From Minicystis rosea (GTDB lineage: Bacteria > Myxococcota_A > Polyangia > Polyangiales > Polyangiaceae), in contig CP016211.1 in the NCBI GenBank assembly GCA_001931535.1, forward strand, positions 1-64,000: DNA of 64,000 bases. Direction: 5' to 3'. Numbering within the stretch: the stretch's first letter is position 1; every line of letters starts with the position of its first letter. The position numbers were made by a program, and so were the translations under genes. Shown in pieces: positions 34,402 to 43,252 of the stretch. The notes beneath the pieces are model-generated. The model did no database searches. It saw only the letters and a list, made by a program, of their open reading frames with translations, and was not told the origin of the DNA.

Positions 34402-35016
34402 ATGGAGTCCTCCGTGACCAACGCCAGCATGATCGACGACGCCACCGTGATGTCGGTGATCGATGGAATCATCGCGCGCGAAAGTGCGTCGAGCGCGCCC
34501 TACCTCGACGTGCGCATCGACGCTGCCATCGAGCGCGACCTCGCCGCGCTGCTCGGGCTGGGGGTGGGATCCATCCTCGAACGACGGTTCGGTGACTACG
34601 TGGTCCTCATGGGATCCAGCAGGCTGCGTGCGCTCGCGGACGACTTCAGGGTGATGCGGGCGCTCGAGATCGGCGCCGCCCCGGAGCTGGTGGCGCTTCG
34701 CCCGTTCGGCGAAGGGCACCTGCTGATCGCCCGATACTGGGCGTGCCCCGGTGAGCGACTGCAGATGGTCGATGAGACGAGTGAGATCTCGGCGGTGGCG
34801 GCGGAGCGGTTCCAGCGCGACATGCGCGTGCTCGCGGAGCACGACATGCTGCACCCGTACGTGGGGCGCGGCTACAATGCGTGGCTGCTCGCCGAACGCT
34901 CCGGCACGATCGCGCTCTACGCGTGGCACTCGCGCCGGCAGCTGTCGGAGCACGAACGCGAGGAAGCGCTCGAAGGCGTCGATTCGCTGCTCGCACGGCT
35001 GCCGCGGCGGCCCTGA
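34402..35016 (+). CDS. Cytosolic protein of unknown function
   Basis: The 204-residue protein has no signal peptide. The N-terminal half contains SVIDGIIARESASSAPYLDV and LGLGVGSILERRFGDYVVLM. The C-terminal half contains GEGHLLIARYWACPGERLQM and GYNAWLLAERSGTIALYAWH. The composition is that of a normal globular protein. I do not recognise a family. A 16-codon frame (MNRNDEASKTRGWSPP) precedes and overlaps the start, so it may be a leader peptide or chance. GTG at 34414 is an alternative start. Confidence 0.6.
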   Translation: MESSVTNASMIDDATVMSVIDGIIARESASSAPYLDVRIDAAIERDLAALLGLGVGSILERRFGDYVVLMGSSRLRALADDFRVMRALEIGAAPELVALRPFGEGHLLIARYWACPGERLQMVDETSEISAVAAERFQRDMRVLAEHDMLHPYVGRGYNAWLLAERSGTIALYAWHSRRQLSEHEREEALEGVDSLLARLPRRP

Positions 35017-35216
35017 AACGACGGGCCCATGGACACCATCTCGAACGTCATCGATGCTGTGAAAGTGGCGGTTGCGCGCGAGATGTGCTCGCGAGGGCCG
35101 TCGAAGTGAACGGCTCGCCGTAACTCGAAGCTGTGTCTCGTGCTCGCGTGGATCCGTGGTCGCGAGCGGCTTTCCACCCACTCGGGGCGGCGAGAGCGAC
35201 TCCGCCGTCGATCGTG

Positions 35217-37328
35217 TCAGGGCGTGGTGAGACGCGTCTTCAAGCGGTCGATCACCGCGAGGAAGGCAGGCCGATAGGCAAAGTCGGGCTGGGCGCTGTC
35301 GGAGACCTGCGCCGGGCAGACCGACGCGGGGATACCCTGCGGCCCGAGCGCTTTCACCACTGCGAGCTCGCGAATGCCCGGAGACGCCTTGGCGCGGACC
35401 TGCAGGGTGCGTGTCGTGGTCGGGTTCGCGAGGTCGGTGGGCTCGCAGAGCGGGTTGTCGTTGTTCGGGTCGGCGCAGTCGCACGAGACGAGGGCGCTCG
35501 CGCAGTCGCGCGGCTGCGACAGCGGGAAGATGCACGCGTACTCGAGGCTGTCGGAGGCGGTGTGCTCGTGCCCGTTGATCGCGTTCGGGCCTGGGCCGGG
35601 CGCGGTCGACGGCGGCGCGATGGAGTCGCCCGTGAATGGGCTCGACCCGGAGCGCGGCGAACGTGACTCGATCATGTGAGGATCGGACGGCGCCACGTAG
35701 CTCGCCGGATTGCCGATCACGTAATCCCACGTCGTCTTGCCATTCGCGTCGGGCATGACCAGCTCCGCGGCCGATTTGTAGCCCTTCTTCAGGTCGGTCG
35801 GATCCTTCGCGAGAGCCTGCCACGGCACGCCGACGATGCTGGTGAAGAACACGTCCGCCGCCGCGCGGATCTTCATGTCACCGTCGTTGGGATCGAGATC
35901 CGAGAAGATCGGGTTCGGCACCATGTCACCCACGCGATTCGGAACCATCGGCTGCGTGAGGCCGGTGATGTAGCGATCGATGGGATAGAGGAAGTCGATG
36001 CCGAAGCGACGTTTCTGATCCCAGCAGCGCAGACTCGGGCTGTCGTCCTCGGGAGCGAGCGTGCCCGTGCATGTCGGATCCGGCGGGCAGCCTGTCTGAT
36101 CCAGACCGCACGAGATGCAACAGGGATCGCCTGGGTTGGTGGCGCACTCGCTGCGTGGCTTGGGCAGGTAGAAGGCCTTGTTCGGGTTCGCTGGATCGCG
36201 CTGCTGAAGGGCGAAGTGGTTGGTGCCATATTCCCGGATGGAACAATCGTTCTCGTCCGAGAGCAGGATGATGGCGAGCACCGAGCTCGGTCGGAGGAAA
36301 TCTTTGCGCTGCTGGAGCAGGACCGCGTCGGTGCCCTGCGGCGTGGCGAGGTTGCTCGCGTCGAGCACGAGAGATTGATACGGCTCCGGATCGACGAGGA
36401 AGCGATACCAGCTCTCGAGCTGCGACTCGTATCCACAGCCGATCTCCCCGACACCGAGCGCCAGATCCTTGAGGCTCGGCACGAGGCCCGGCGCGATCGT
36501 GGTCACCGTGCCGTCGGGGTTGGCCGTGACCGCGATCTCGCCGACGGCGGCCTCGCCGGGCGGCGTGAGCGTGCCCTGCGGATCCCACGCGAGGAACCCC
36601 TTACCCTGGTACGTCGGCAAAGCGGTTTGCTGGCAAGGGGCCTGACGCGACACGAGATGACCCTTGTCGTCCACGGTGTCGTTGGTCGCGCCGCCGGGGC
36701 ACGAGGTCGTCTCGGGGCGGCACGAGTCCGAGGCGTGGCCGCCGAGGCTCGACGTGATGACGCCGATGTGGATGTCGGTGAGCGGCGCGAATTCGCGCTT
36801 CGCGCTCGGGTCTGGGCAAGGATCGGTTGGCGCGCTTGGCTGCTGGGGAGATGGAGTCTCCGTGCTTGGATCGACGCACAGCGGATTCACCAGACGGCGC
36901 AGGAGATGAGGCAGCTCGACGGCGAACAGGAGCTGCTTGTCGGCCATCGCCCGCGAGTTGTCGATTTCGATCAAGAGGTCCAGCTTGGTCGTGTCGACAG
37001 GGGGCGCACCGCCGCCGCCGCTACCGCTGCTCGTCGTGGTGGATCCGCCGCCGCCGCCCGCGCTGCCGCTGCTCGTCGTGGTGGATCCGCCGCTGCCGCT
37101 GCTCGCGCTGGTGGATCCGCCGCTGCCGCCCGTCCCCGAGCAACCTTCGCAGTCGCCATGACCGCTCCCGTCGTTCTTGCAGCGCTGAATGCCCACGCCG
37201 CCTCCCGGACACGCACACTCGGCCTGTGTGTTCGGTGTGCAGACCTGCTCGTCGCCGCCGCAACCCATGTTTGCAGCCGGGATGACGAGCGCACCCGCAA
37301 GGGCCAAACGTAGGACACTCCTTCGCAT
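35217..37328 (-). CDS. Large lipoprotein with von Willebrand A-like domain
   Basis: The 703-residue protein starts at ATG 37328 with GGAGG six bases upstream. The lipobox is VIPAANMGC, followed by a Cys-rich knot (CTPNTQAECACPGGGVGIQR) and about 60 residues of Gly/Ser/Thr repeats. From about residue 112 it reads TTKLDLLIEIDNSRAMADKQ, which aligns with the first strand and MIDAS loop of vWA domains. The canonical DxSxS is here DNSRA, so the last Ser is missing and metal binding may be altered. Later blocks include SSVLAIILLSDENDCSIREY, a second typical vWA strand and loop. Such proteins are common on myxobacterial surfaces as adhesins. Confidence 0.78.
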   Translation of the reverse strand: MRRSVLRLALAGALVIPAANMGCGGDEQVCTPNTQAECACPGGGVGIQRCKNDGSGHGDCEGCSGTGGSGGSTSASSGSGGSTTTSSGSAGGGGGSTTTSSGSGGGGAPPVDTTKLDLLIEIDNSRAMADKQLLFAVELPHLLRRLVNPLCVDPSTETPSPQQPSAPTDPCPDPSAKREFAPLTDIHIGVITSSLGGHASDSCRPETTSCPGGATNDTVDDKGHLVSRQAPCQQTALPTYQGKGFLAWDPQGTLTPPGEAAVGEIAVTANPDGTVTTIAPGLVPSLKDLALGVGEIGCGYESQLESWYRFLVDPEPYQSLVLDASNLATPQGTDAVLLQQRKDFLRPSSVLAIILLSDENDCSIREYGTNHFALQQRDPANPNKAFYLPKPRSECATNPGDPCCISCGLDQTGCPPDPTCTGTLAPEDDSPSLRCWDQKRRFGIDFLYPIDRYITGLTQPMVPNRVGDMVPNPIFSDLDPNDGDMKIRAAADVFFTSIVGVPWQALAKDPTDLKKGYKSAAELVMPDANGKTTWDYVIGNPASYVAPSDPHMIESRSPRSGSSPFTGDSIAPPSTAPGPGPNAINGHEHTASDSLEYACIFPLSQPRDCASALVSCDCADPNNDNPLCEPTDLANPTTTRTLQVRAKASPGIRELAVVKALGPQGIPASVCPAQVSDSAQPDFAYRPAFLAVIDRLKTRLTTP

Positions 37329-37882
37329 GTCGAACCTCCGCGCCGAGCTCGGTTGCACGTGATGCCATGAGGCGCCCAGGGCACGGAGCATGTCAATTCG
37401 CATCCACGGCGACTCACGTCGTGATCGTGCTCGGGGCCTGCGCGACACGGCAGCTGTGCTCCGACGAGCGAGCATGTGAGTGAGCTCTCCGCGGTGAGCA
37501 CGTGGCCCGCGGTCGTCGCCCGCGTCGTGATCGCGGCCCAGCGGAGATGCCGCCGAGTCCGAGGTCGCCGTCCCGCGAAGGGCCCGAGCCGTGCGGGAGA
37601 TCCCGGCGCGGCGCACTGCGGGGTCCAGGTGCCCTCGATGTCAGCGCAGGTCGGTCTGGCTGACCCTCTCACCGCACGCCGCCCCGAGATCCTCGATGCA
37701 CGACGAAACTACCGTCCACCGCAGAGCCCCTGCGGCGTGCCCCCCACGTCGAGCCACGAACCCACCGAACCACGACGGATCGCTGCGGACTGTCACCATT
37801 AAGTTCCGTTAAGCGGCACCCGTGCCTCCGCTGGTTAGGCTCCCTGCGTGATCGCGACGACGACGCACGACAGGGATCCCCG
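37329..37882. other. Intergenic stretch, no supported gene
   Basis: Open frames on both strands lack motifs and ribosome binding sites. AT-richer words (CATTAAGTTCCGTTAAG, 37798-37814) lie about 70 bases upstream of the next gene and could belong to its promoter; the TTAAG pair is a short direct repeat. Confidence 0.3.
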
Positions 37883-38494
37883 ATGAGCGCCGCGCGCCGT
37901 TTCACGGCTTTGGCGCTCGCCGCCGCCTGCATCACGGGCGCCCAGCGGTCCGCGCGCGCGCAGACCGGGCCTTCCGCGCAGCCGCCGCCCCCGATGCCGG
38001 CGAGCGCTCCCAAGCGCTGGTACGGGTGGCAGATCCTGCTGGTCGACAGCGTTGGTCTCGGGGCCATGACGGCCGGCGGTGTCAGCATCGCCAAAACGAA
38101 CAGCCCAGTCGGCGCCGCGTTCTTTTACCCGGGGTTCGTGATCAGCAATTTCTCCGGCCCGGTGGTCCATGCGTTCCACTTGGGGAAAGACGAAGACCCA
38201 GCGTTGAAGGTCGGCCTCACGTACGCCATGCGTGTCCTGTTGCCCATCACCGGCCTCGTCTCGGGCTGGTACATCGGGACACGGCTTCACTGCGACCCGA
38301 GACAGCACTGTTCGACGGGCATGATCGCCGGGACGACCGTCGGCTCGTACGTCGCTTCGATCATCGATGTGACGGCCGTCGCGTGGGAGAAGGTTCCGTC
38401 GAAGCCGGCGGCGCAACGGCCCGCCCTACGCGCGGCGCCGGTGCTCGTGCCCGAACGCGGCGGGTTCGTCGCCGGGCTCTCCGGCACGTTCTAA
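37883..38494 (+). CDS. Exported or membrane protein of unknown function
   Basis: The 203-residue protein starts MSAARRFTALALAAACITGA, a signal peptide ending near SARAQ. A Pro-rich stretch and then three or four hydrophobic segments follow (ILLVDSVGLGAMTAGGVSIA, VGAAFFYPGFVISNFSGPVV, MRVLLPITGLVSGWYIGTRL, AGTTVGSYVASIIDVTAVAW). The pattern with YGWQ and a Cys pair (LHCDPRQHC) is common in uncharacterised myxobacterial membrane proteins. No function can be given. Confidence 0.6.
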   Translation: MSAARRFTALALAAACITGAQRSARAQTGPSAQPPPPMPASAPKRWYGWQILLVDSVGLGAMTAGGVSIAKTNSPVGAAFFYPGFVISNFSGPVVHAFHLGKDEDPALKVGLTYAMRVLLPITGLVSGWYIGTRLHCDPRQHCSTGMIAGTTVGSYVASIIDVTAVAWEKVPSKPAAQRPALRAAPVLVPERGGFVAGLSGTF

Positions 38495-38641
38495 TCCTGT
38501 GGGATCGACCTGGATGACAGGCCTGTTCGCGCTGGCTGAGAGGCGACGCGGGATGCCGCGTGGTGAGCACCGCCGCGCACCTCGTCGACCGCTCCCGCCG
38601 TGCCCGTGCTCATGCGCCCCGCGACGGGCGCCGCGTGTCGA

Positions 38642-39718
38642 TCATGCGATCACCACCGGGATCCGCCGCGCTCCGAAGCGCTCTGCCCGCGCCGCGTACC
38701 GTCCCGCGAGCCGCGTTCCGCAGCCGCGGCACTGCCCCGTCTCGTCGAGCCGGTAGGCGAGGATCTGGTACCAGTCCCGCTCGATGCACGCCGCGCCGCA
38801 CGAGGGGCAGTACGTCGTGTCGCCCTCCAGGTCGTGCACGTTGCCGGTGTACACGTACCGGAGGCCTGCCTCCATCCCGATCGCCCGCGCGCGCCGCAGC
38901 GTCTCCGGCGGTGTGCCCGGCACGTCGAGCATCCGGTAGTCCGGATGGAACGCGGTGAAGTGCAGCGGAACATCCGGCCCGAGCTCGCGCATCACCCAGG
39001 AAGACAGCTCGCGGATCTCCTGGTCCGAGTCGTTGCGGTCGGGGATGAGGAGCGTCGTGATCTCCGTCCACACCTTCGTCTCGTGCACGAGGTACTGGAG
39101 CGTGTCGAGCACCGGCCGGAGGTGGGCCGCGGTGAGCTTGAAGTAGAAGTCCTCCGTGAAGGCTTTCAGATCGACGTTCGCAGCATCCATCTTCGCGTAG
39201 AGCTCGCGGCGCGGGGCAGCGTGCATGTATCCGGCGGTCACGGCCACCGTGTCGATGCCGAGCGCGTGACAGGCATCGGCCGTGTCGAGCGCGTACTCGA
39301 AGAAGACGACCGGATCGTTGTACGTGAAGGCCACGCTGCGGCAGCCCCTCGCGTGCGCCGCCTCCGCGATCGCCATGGGCGTGGCCTGGTCGGCGAGGCG
39401 GTCCATCTCGCGCGACTTGGAGATGTCCCAGTTCTGGCAGAACTTGCACGAGAGGTTGCAGCCCGCGGTCCCGAACGAGAGCACGCTCGATCCCGGGTAG
39501 TAGTGGTGGAGTGGCTTCTTCTCGATGGGATCGACGCAGAAGCCGGATGAGCGGCCGTAGGTAGTGAGCACCATGGCGTCGCCCTCGCGCGCGCGCACGA
39601 AGCAGAGGCCGCGCTGGCCCTCCTGCAAGGCGCAGTCGCGCGGGCAGATGTCGCACTGAACGCGCCCGTCGTCGCGCCGGTGCCAGTGGCGCGCGGGGTG
39701 CTGCGATGAGGTGGTCAT
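38642..39718 (-). CDS. amrS: AmmeMemoRadiSam system radical SAM enzyme
   Basis: The 358-residue protein is the radical SAM component of the AmmeMemoRadiSam system. The N-terminal cysteines C22, C25, C29 and C39 are those of the family. The iron-sulphur motif is CNLSCKFC (C87, C91, C94) preceded by GTAGCN. Conserved blocks include VAFTYNDPVVFFEYALDTAD, ANVDLKAFTEDFYFKL and TTLLIPDRNDSDQEIRELSS. The C-terminus has a zinc-ribbon-like part (CPSCGAACIERD, CRGCG). The chemistry of the system is unknown; a modification of a protein or small molecule is assumed. It follows the MEMO-type gene on the same strand by 132 bases. Confidence 0.93.
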   Translation of the reverse strand: MTTSSQHPARHWHRRDDGRVQCDICPRDCALQEGQRGLCFVRAREGDAMVLTTYGRSSGFCVDPIEKKPLHHYYPGSSVLSFGTAGCNLSCKFCQNWDISKSREMDRLADQATPMAIAEAAHARGCRSVAFTYNDPVVFFEYALDTADACHALGIDTVAVTAGYMHAAPRRELYAKMDAANVDLKAFTEDFYFKLTAAHLRPVLDTLQYLVHETKVWTEITTLLIPDRNDSDQEIRELSSWVMRELGPDVPLHFTAFHPDYRMLDVPGTPPETLRRARAIGMEAGLRYVYTGNVHDLEGDTTYCPSCGAACIERDWYQILAYRLDETGQCRGCGTRLAGRYAARAERFGARRIPVVIA

Positions 39719-39850
39719 CGGGACCTCGGGAAGCCGCGCGCGAGCACGCCCGCGCCAGCCGCTCTACTCTGGCTCGCGGACACGGATCGCTTCCACCTCG
39801 CCGGCTCGAAAATCACGCTGTCGGCTGGCGGAGGATCTCGTCCTCGTGGA

Positions 39851-40672
39851 TCACCGTCCGTCGAGGTCGCCGGTCTCCTCGTGGAACGCGAACGAGCCAT
39901 ACCCGACGACCTGATCGCGTGAGCCTTCGGTGTCACCGCTGTTCCGCAGATCGAGCTGCACGGGTCTCAGCCCGCGTCGCCGCGCGGCCAGGATCAGGCC
40001 GTTCACCGGCGTCGCGCCGCACGCCTCGTCGTGGTGCAGCGGCGTTTCGGAGAGCGCGACGATGCGCGCCGCCGTTGCCTCGTCGATGCGGCGCGCCTCC
40101 TCGTACGGCAGGTAGTGCGACAGATCGGAGCTGATGATGATCAGCGTCTCCGGCCCGCCCCAGAGGGCGTCGAGCAGGCCTTCGACCTCCTCGCCTTCGG
40201 CGTCGCCCGCGACGATCGGCACGGCGCCGAAGCGCGGCAGCAGCCGCACCAGGAAGGGGAGCTGCACCTCGAGCGCGTGCTCGAACGCATGGGGTGCCGC
40301 CCTCCGCGGCACGAAGGGGACGCTCGCCGCGGCCTCGGCGTCGATCGCCACGGCGCCGAGCGGCGTGTCGAACGCCGCCGCCTCCGGCAGGGCGATGCCC
40401 CGGAAGGCGACGCGATGCGAAGGGCCTACCAGGACGACGCGTTGGATGCGCTCGGCGGACGGCGACAGCAGCGCGTACGCGCTGGCGGCGACCGGACCCG
40501 AGTAGCGATACCCCGCGTGCGGGACGATGAGCGCCTTCGGCGGCCGGCCCGTCACGGGGGGCGCGGAGGCGGCGGCCTCGTGCAGGAGGGCGTCGACCTC
40601 GGCGCGCAGCGCCGGCGGGGAGGCAGGGTAGAAGCTGCCCGCGACGGCAGCGGGGCGGAGGCTCGAGGGCAT
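39851..40672 (-). CDS. amrB: AmmeMemoRadiSam system protein B (MEMO1 family)
   Basis: The 273-residue protein has the MEMO1 pattern: RPAAVAGSFYPASPPALRAE at the start, ALIVPHAGYRYSGPVAASAY, RVVLVGPSHRVAFRGIALPE, EHALEVQLPFLVRLLPRF, LIIISSDLSHYLPYEEARRI and ACGATPVNGLILAARR. These carry the His, Asp and Cys residues conserved in MEMO and related dioxygenases (the PHAGY and SSDLSHY His). The start MPSSLRPAAV is the family's N-terminus. Downstream comes the radical SAM partner. The third usual member, AMMECR1, is not visible next to them. Confidence 0.92.
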   Translation of the reverse strand: MPSSLRPAAVAGSFYPASPPALRAEVDALLHEAAASAPPVTGRPPKALIVPHAGYRYSGPVAASAYALLSPSAERIQRVVLVGPSHRVAFRGIALPEAAAFDTPLGAVAIDAEAAASVPFVPRRAAPHAFEHALEVQLPFLVRLLPRFGAVPIVAGDAEGEEVEGLLDALWGGPETLIIISSDLSHYLPYEEARRIDEATAARIVALSETPLHHDEACGATPVNGLILAARRRGLRPVQLDLRNSGDTEGSRDQVVGYGSFAFHEETGDLDGR

Positions 40673-40901
40673 GAGGGCCGGGCGTGCATCGGTCAGACCA
40701 GCCTTCACGTGGTCGCCACGATCGTCATCACCGATGTCGATTGGGTTGTGCCGAGCAGCGTCGGATCTCGACTCTGGATCTCTGTAGGGGACACAGGACG
40801 CGCCGGAGATCTCCCAGTGTTTGGGCGATCTCCGTGTCCATCCGGGCCCGTCCGCGGATCCGGCGCGCGCACCCGAGGAGAACAGGAAAGAGAGCAGCGT
40901 C

Positions 40902-41549
40902 ATGGGCATCAAGACGTCACCGAAGTGGCGCGTCGCGCTGAGCACACAGACCCTGACCGATGCCGCGCGGGCGGGCATCGTCACGGGGATCGAGAAGGTG
41001 TCGAAGCAGAGCGCGCTCCTTCAGGTTCCCGCAATCGCGACGAGCTTCGCGTCGCTCACCACCAAGGCCTCTGCGCTGGCGACCAGCGTGGCGGACGTCA
41101 CCGCCACCGAGAAGCAGCTCAACTCGAGCGTCAGCCAGCGCGACAACGCGCGCGACGCGTTCGATCGCGAGCTCGTCAGCCTGAAGACGCTCGTGGAGAA
41201 CAACGCCGCGAGCAGAGGCGACGTGACGAGCATGGGCTTCTCGCTCCTCGTCACCACCAAGGCGAGCAAGACGCCGCCAGTCCCGCCGGCGGGGCTCGTG
41301 GTCAAGCTCGGCAAAGCGCACGGCAAGGCCCGCGTGTCGGTGGTGGGCAATGGCGACCGCGGCCGCTACTTGGCCGAGGTGTCGCCGGATCCCGCCGGCG
41401 ATGGCACGTGGTCGCCGCTGCCGGGGACGGGCCGCGAGCGCCGCTTGGAGGGGTACGCGAGCGGCACCAAGCTGTGGGTGCGGTTCGCGACGGTGCGGTA
41501 CGCGATGCAGAGCGACTGGTGCACGCCGGTGCTGGTGACGATCCCATGA
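40902..41549 (+). CDS. Protein with helical N-terminus and fibronectin-III-like C-terminus
   Basis: The 215-residue protein has no signal peptide. Residues about 40-110 are helical and rich in heptad-like Ala/Ser/Leu (TSVADVTATEKQLNSSVSQR, DNARDAFDRELVSLKTLVEN), suggesting a coiled coil. Residues about 125-215 (PAGLVVKLGKAHGKARVSVV, GRYLAEVSPDPAGDGTWSPL, ASGTKLWVRFATVRYAMQSD) look like one fibronectin type III domain. Proteins of this build occur as unknowns in several phyla, sometimes near phage or secretion genes, but nothing here supports such a context. A strong hairpin follows the stop codon. Confidence 0.6.
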   Translation: MGIKTSPKWRVALSTQTLTDAARAGIVTGIEKVSKQSALLQVPAIATSFASLTTKASALATSVADVTATEKQLNSSVSQRDNARDAFDRELVSLKTLVENNAASRGDVTSMGFSLLVTTKASKTPPVPPAGLVVKLGKAHGKARVSVVGNGDRGRYLAEVSPDPAGDGTWSPLPGTGRERRLEGYASGTKLWVRFATVRYAMQSDWCTPVLVTIP

Positions 41550-41561
41550 GCCGAAGCGACG

Positions 41562-41595
41562 CCGGAGCGGCGGGCGGATTGGCCCGCTGCTCCGG
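41562..41595 (+). terminator. Hairpin after the fibronectin-III-like gene
   Basis: CCGGAGCGGCGGG and CCCGCTGCTCCGG form a 13-base stem with one mismatch around an eight-base loop, 13 bases after the stop codon. There is no T-run. Confidence 0.5.
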
Positions 41596-41822
41596 CGGGG
41601 AGCGCGTGCAGCCTCGAATGGGATGCGGGGAAGAGCGCCTCGCCAAGCTCGAAGAGGTCGTGACGAGCCGGCATGCGCGTGGTGGTAACCCGCTGGTAAC
41701 GGTGCGGCGCGTGGACCGAGCGTGGGTGGTAACGCGGCGTCGCACGCCCTTTTCGAAGTGCAAAATGCGCGGCATTTCGAGCGCCCGCCGCGCTTGGCGC
41801 GGGCGTTGCTCAGCGTCGCGGC

Positions 41823-42149
41823 ATGCTCAAGAAGACCTATACGATTCTTGCCGTTGCGCTCACCGCCACCGCTTGTGGAGGCGTGGTCGAAACCGAACCC
41901 AAGTCGAATGAAGGACAGATCTCCGGAGCTCAGGTCGAGCAGGAGCAGGAGCCGACGCCCGCGTGCGACCTGGAGGCGCTCAACGAGGAGCTCTCGTACG
42001 GGTCGCTCGAAGACGCCGTCGCGAAACACGCGCACTTCCGGTGCCTGTGCGACGACGAGGGCTACCCGCTCGTCGGCAACATCAACGGCAAGGTCATCGC
42101 GACGGCGAGCGAGTTCTGCGGCGAGCTCCGGGAGAAGGACCTCTTGTGA
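41823..42149 (+). CDS. Small lipoprotein coupled to a ferritin-like protein
   Basis: The 108-residue protein starts MLKKTYTILAVALTATACGG with lipobox TATAC. An acidic Gln/Glu linker follows, then a compact domain with three Cys (ACDLEALNEELSYGSLEDAV, HFRCLCDDEGYPLVGNINGK, ATASEFCGELREKDLL). I know no family. Its stop codon overlaps the GTG of the ferritin-like gene (GTGA), so the two are translated together. That coupling is the best clue: an anchored partner or maturation factor for the ferritin-like protein. Confidence 0.7.
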   Translation: MLKKTYTILAVALTATACGGVVETEPKSNEGQISGAQVEQEQEPTPACDLEALNEELSYGSLEDAVAKHAHFRCLCDDEGYPLVGNINGKVIATASEFCGELREKDLL

Positions 42150-42946
42150 CCGAGTTCAGTCTCGAAGCGATGGGTGGTCTCTGGGCCCGGCGCCTCGACA
42201 AGCGCCGCGCTGGGCTCGAGGAGATCGATTGGAGCGAGATCGCGCGCGAGGCGGACCCAGCGATCGTCGAGACCGCGCGGGAGGTCTGGACGCGGAGCGC
42301 GTTCAGCGAATATGCGAGCGGCGCGGCCTTCGCGGAGATCGCCGCGCACCTGCTCGCCGCGAGAGCGCCCATCGATCTCGTCGCGGCCGCCGGTGACTTC
42401 GTGGGCGACGAGATGTTCCACGCCGAGCTCGCGTCGCGCGTCACGATGGCGCTCGGCGGCGCGCGTCCCCTCGACGTGAACTACGAGAAGCTCGTTCGCC
42501 CGCCCAAAGCGGGCGGCGCGCTTCGCCGCGCTGCCGAGCTCGTGGTGCGTTCGTGCTGCGTGGGGGAGACGTTGACGGTCCCGATGCTGAAGCAATCACG
42601 CCGCGCCGCGGGATCGCGTACCATCGAAGCCGTGATCTCGCGCATCCTGCGCGACGAAGCGCAACACGCCGAGCTCGGTTGGTGCTTTCTGGATTGGGCC
42701 GAGCTCACGGACGACGACCGCGCGCACCTCGCCGTCGTCGCCGGCGCGACCATCCGCTCGTTCACCGTGCTGTTCGAGCGCGAGTGCTCTGGGAACGAGG
42801 GCCTGGGCGCGCTCCCCTGTGCGCGCTTCGACGGGACGTTCCTCGATGCGGTCACGCACGACGTCGTCCAGCCTCTCGCCAAGCGCGGCATCGTCGTCCC
42901 CGACGCAGACGTGGCCGATCTCCAGAGCGCGGTCTCGCGCGCGTAG
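42146..42946 (+). CDS. Ferritin-like di-iron domain protein, cytosolic
   Basis: The 266-residue protein starts at the GTG that overlaps the previous stop codon. It has no signal peptide. The four-helix ligand set is visible: ARSAFSEYASGAAF-type helix 1 (TRSAFSEYASGAAFAEIAAH, Glu and His), GDFVGDEMFHAELASRVTMA (E..H), RSCCVGETLTVPMLKQS (Glu) and RILRDEAQHAELGWCFLDWA (E..H). This is the same fold and order as the exported protein at 32009-32998. Fused or coupled partner lipoproteins suggest a specialised iron or oxygen-dependent reaction rather than storage. Substrate unknown. Confidence 0.72.
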   Translation: MTEFSLEAMGGLWARRLDKRRAGLEEIDWSEIAREADPAIVETAREVWTRSAFSEYASGAAFAEIAAHLLAARAPIDLVAAAGDFVGDEMFHAELASRVTMALGGARPLDVNYEKLVRPPKAGGALRRAAELVVRSCCVGETLTVPMLKQSRRAAGSRTIEAVISRILRDEAQHAELGWCFLDWAELTDDDRAHLAVVAGATIRSFTVLFERECSGNEGLGALPCARFDGTFLDAVTHDVVQPLAKRGIVVPDADVADLQSAVSRA

Positions 42947-43252
42947 CGCCGCCGCAGCGCGGTGCCGAGGTCTGGCCGGGGTTCATCCCCGCAAGACGAA
43001 GAACACGCTTCTCCACGAGGACCCGATCCTTCGAAGACCTGACGTGCGAGATCACAGTCTCTCGGGCCTCGACGGGCAGCCTGTGATCAAGGCCTCGAGC
43101 CGCGCCGGCAGCACGCTCTCACCGCGTTCTCATTCATGGAGAGCGGGCCGGACAGCGCTTCTCCGTGACACCGATGTCACTCTGATCGTGGCGGCCTGGG
43201 CGATTTTTCCCATCTCTCGCGATCGGGCACACAACCTGCAGTCGGCCGGCGC
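42947..43252. other. Intergenic stretch with a decayed MITE piece
   Basis: GCGGTGCCGAGGTCTGGCC near 42958-42977 resembles the right part of the MITE-like element at 8221-8403. The following 100 bases are open on the plus strand with a fairly natural tail (SFEDLTCEITVSRASTGSL) but no start, so they may be a gene remnant. Confidence 0.35.

Noticed and set aside
34240..35823. N-terminal extension of the RCC1 gene frame up to 35823 (minus strand)
   Set aside because: The RCC1 protein has a perfect ribosome binding site and lipoprotein signal at 34239. The upstream part is antisense to the gene at 34402-35016 and to the vWA protein end.
40673..40901. AMMECR1 gene remnant near the AmmeMemoRadiSam pair
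   Set aside because: Neither this gap nor the 132 bases between the two genes encodes a segment resembling AMMECR1 in any frame.
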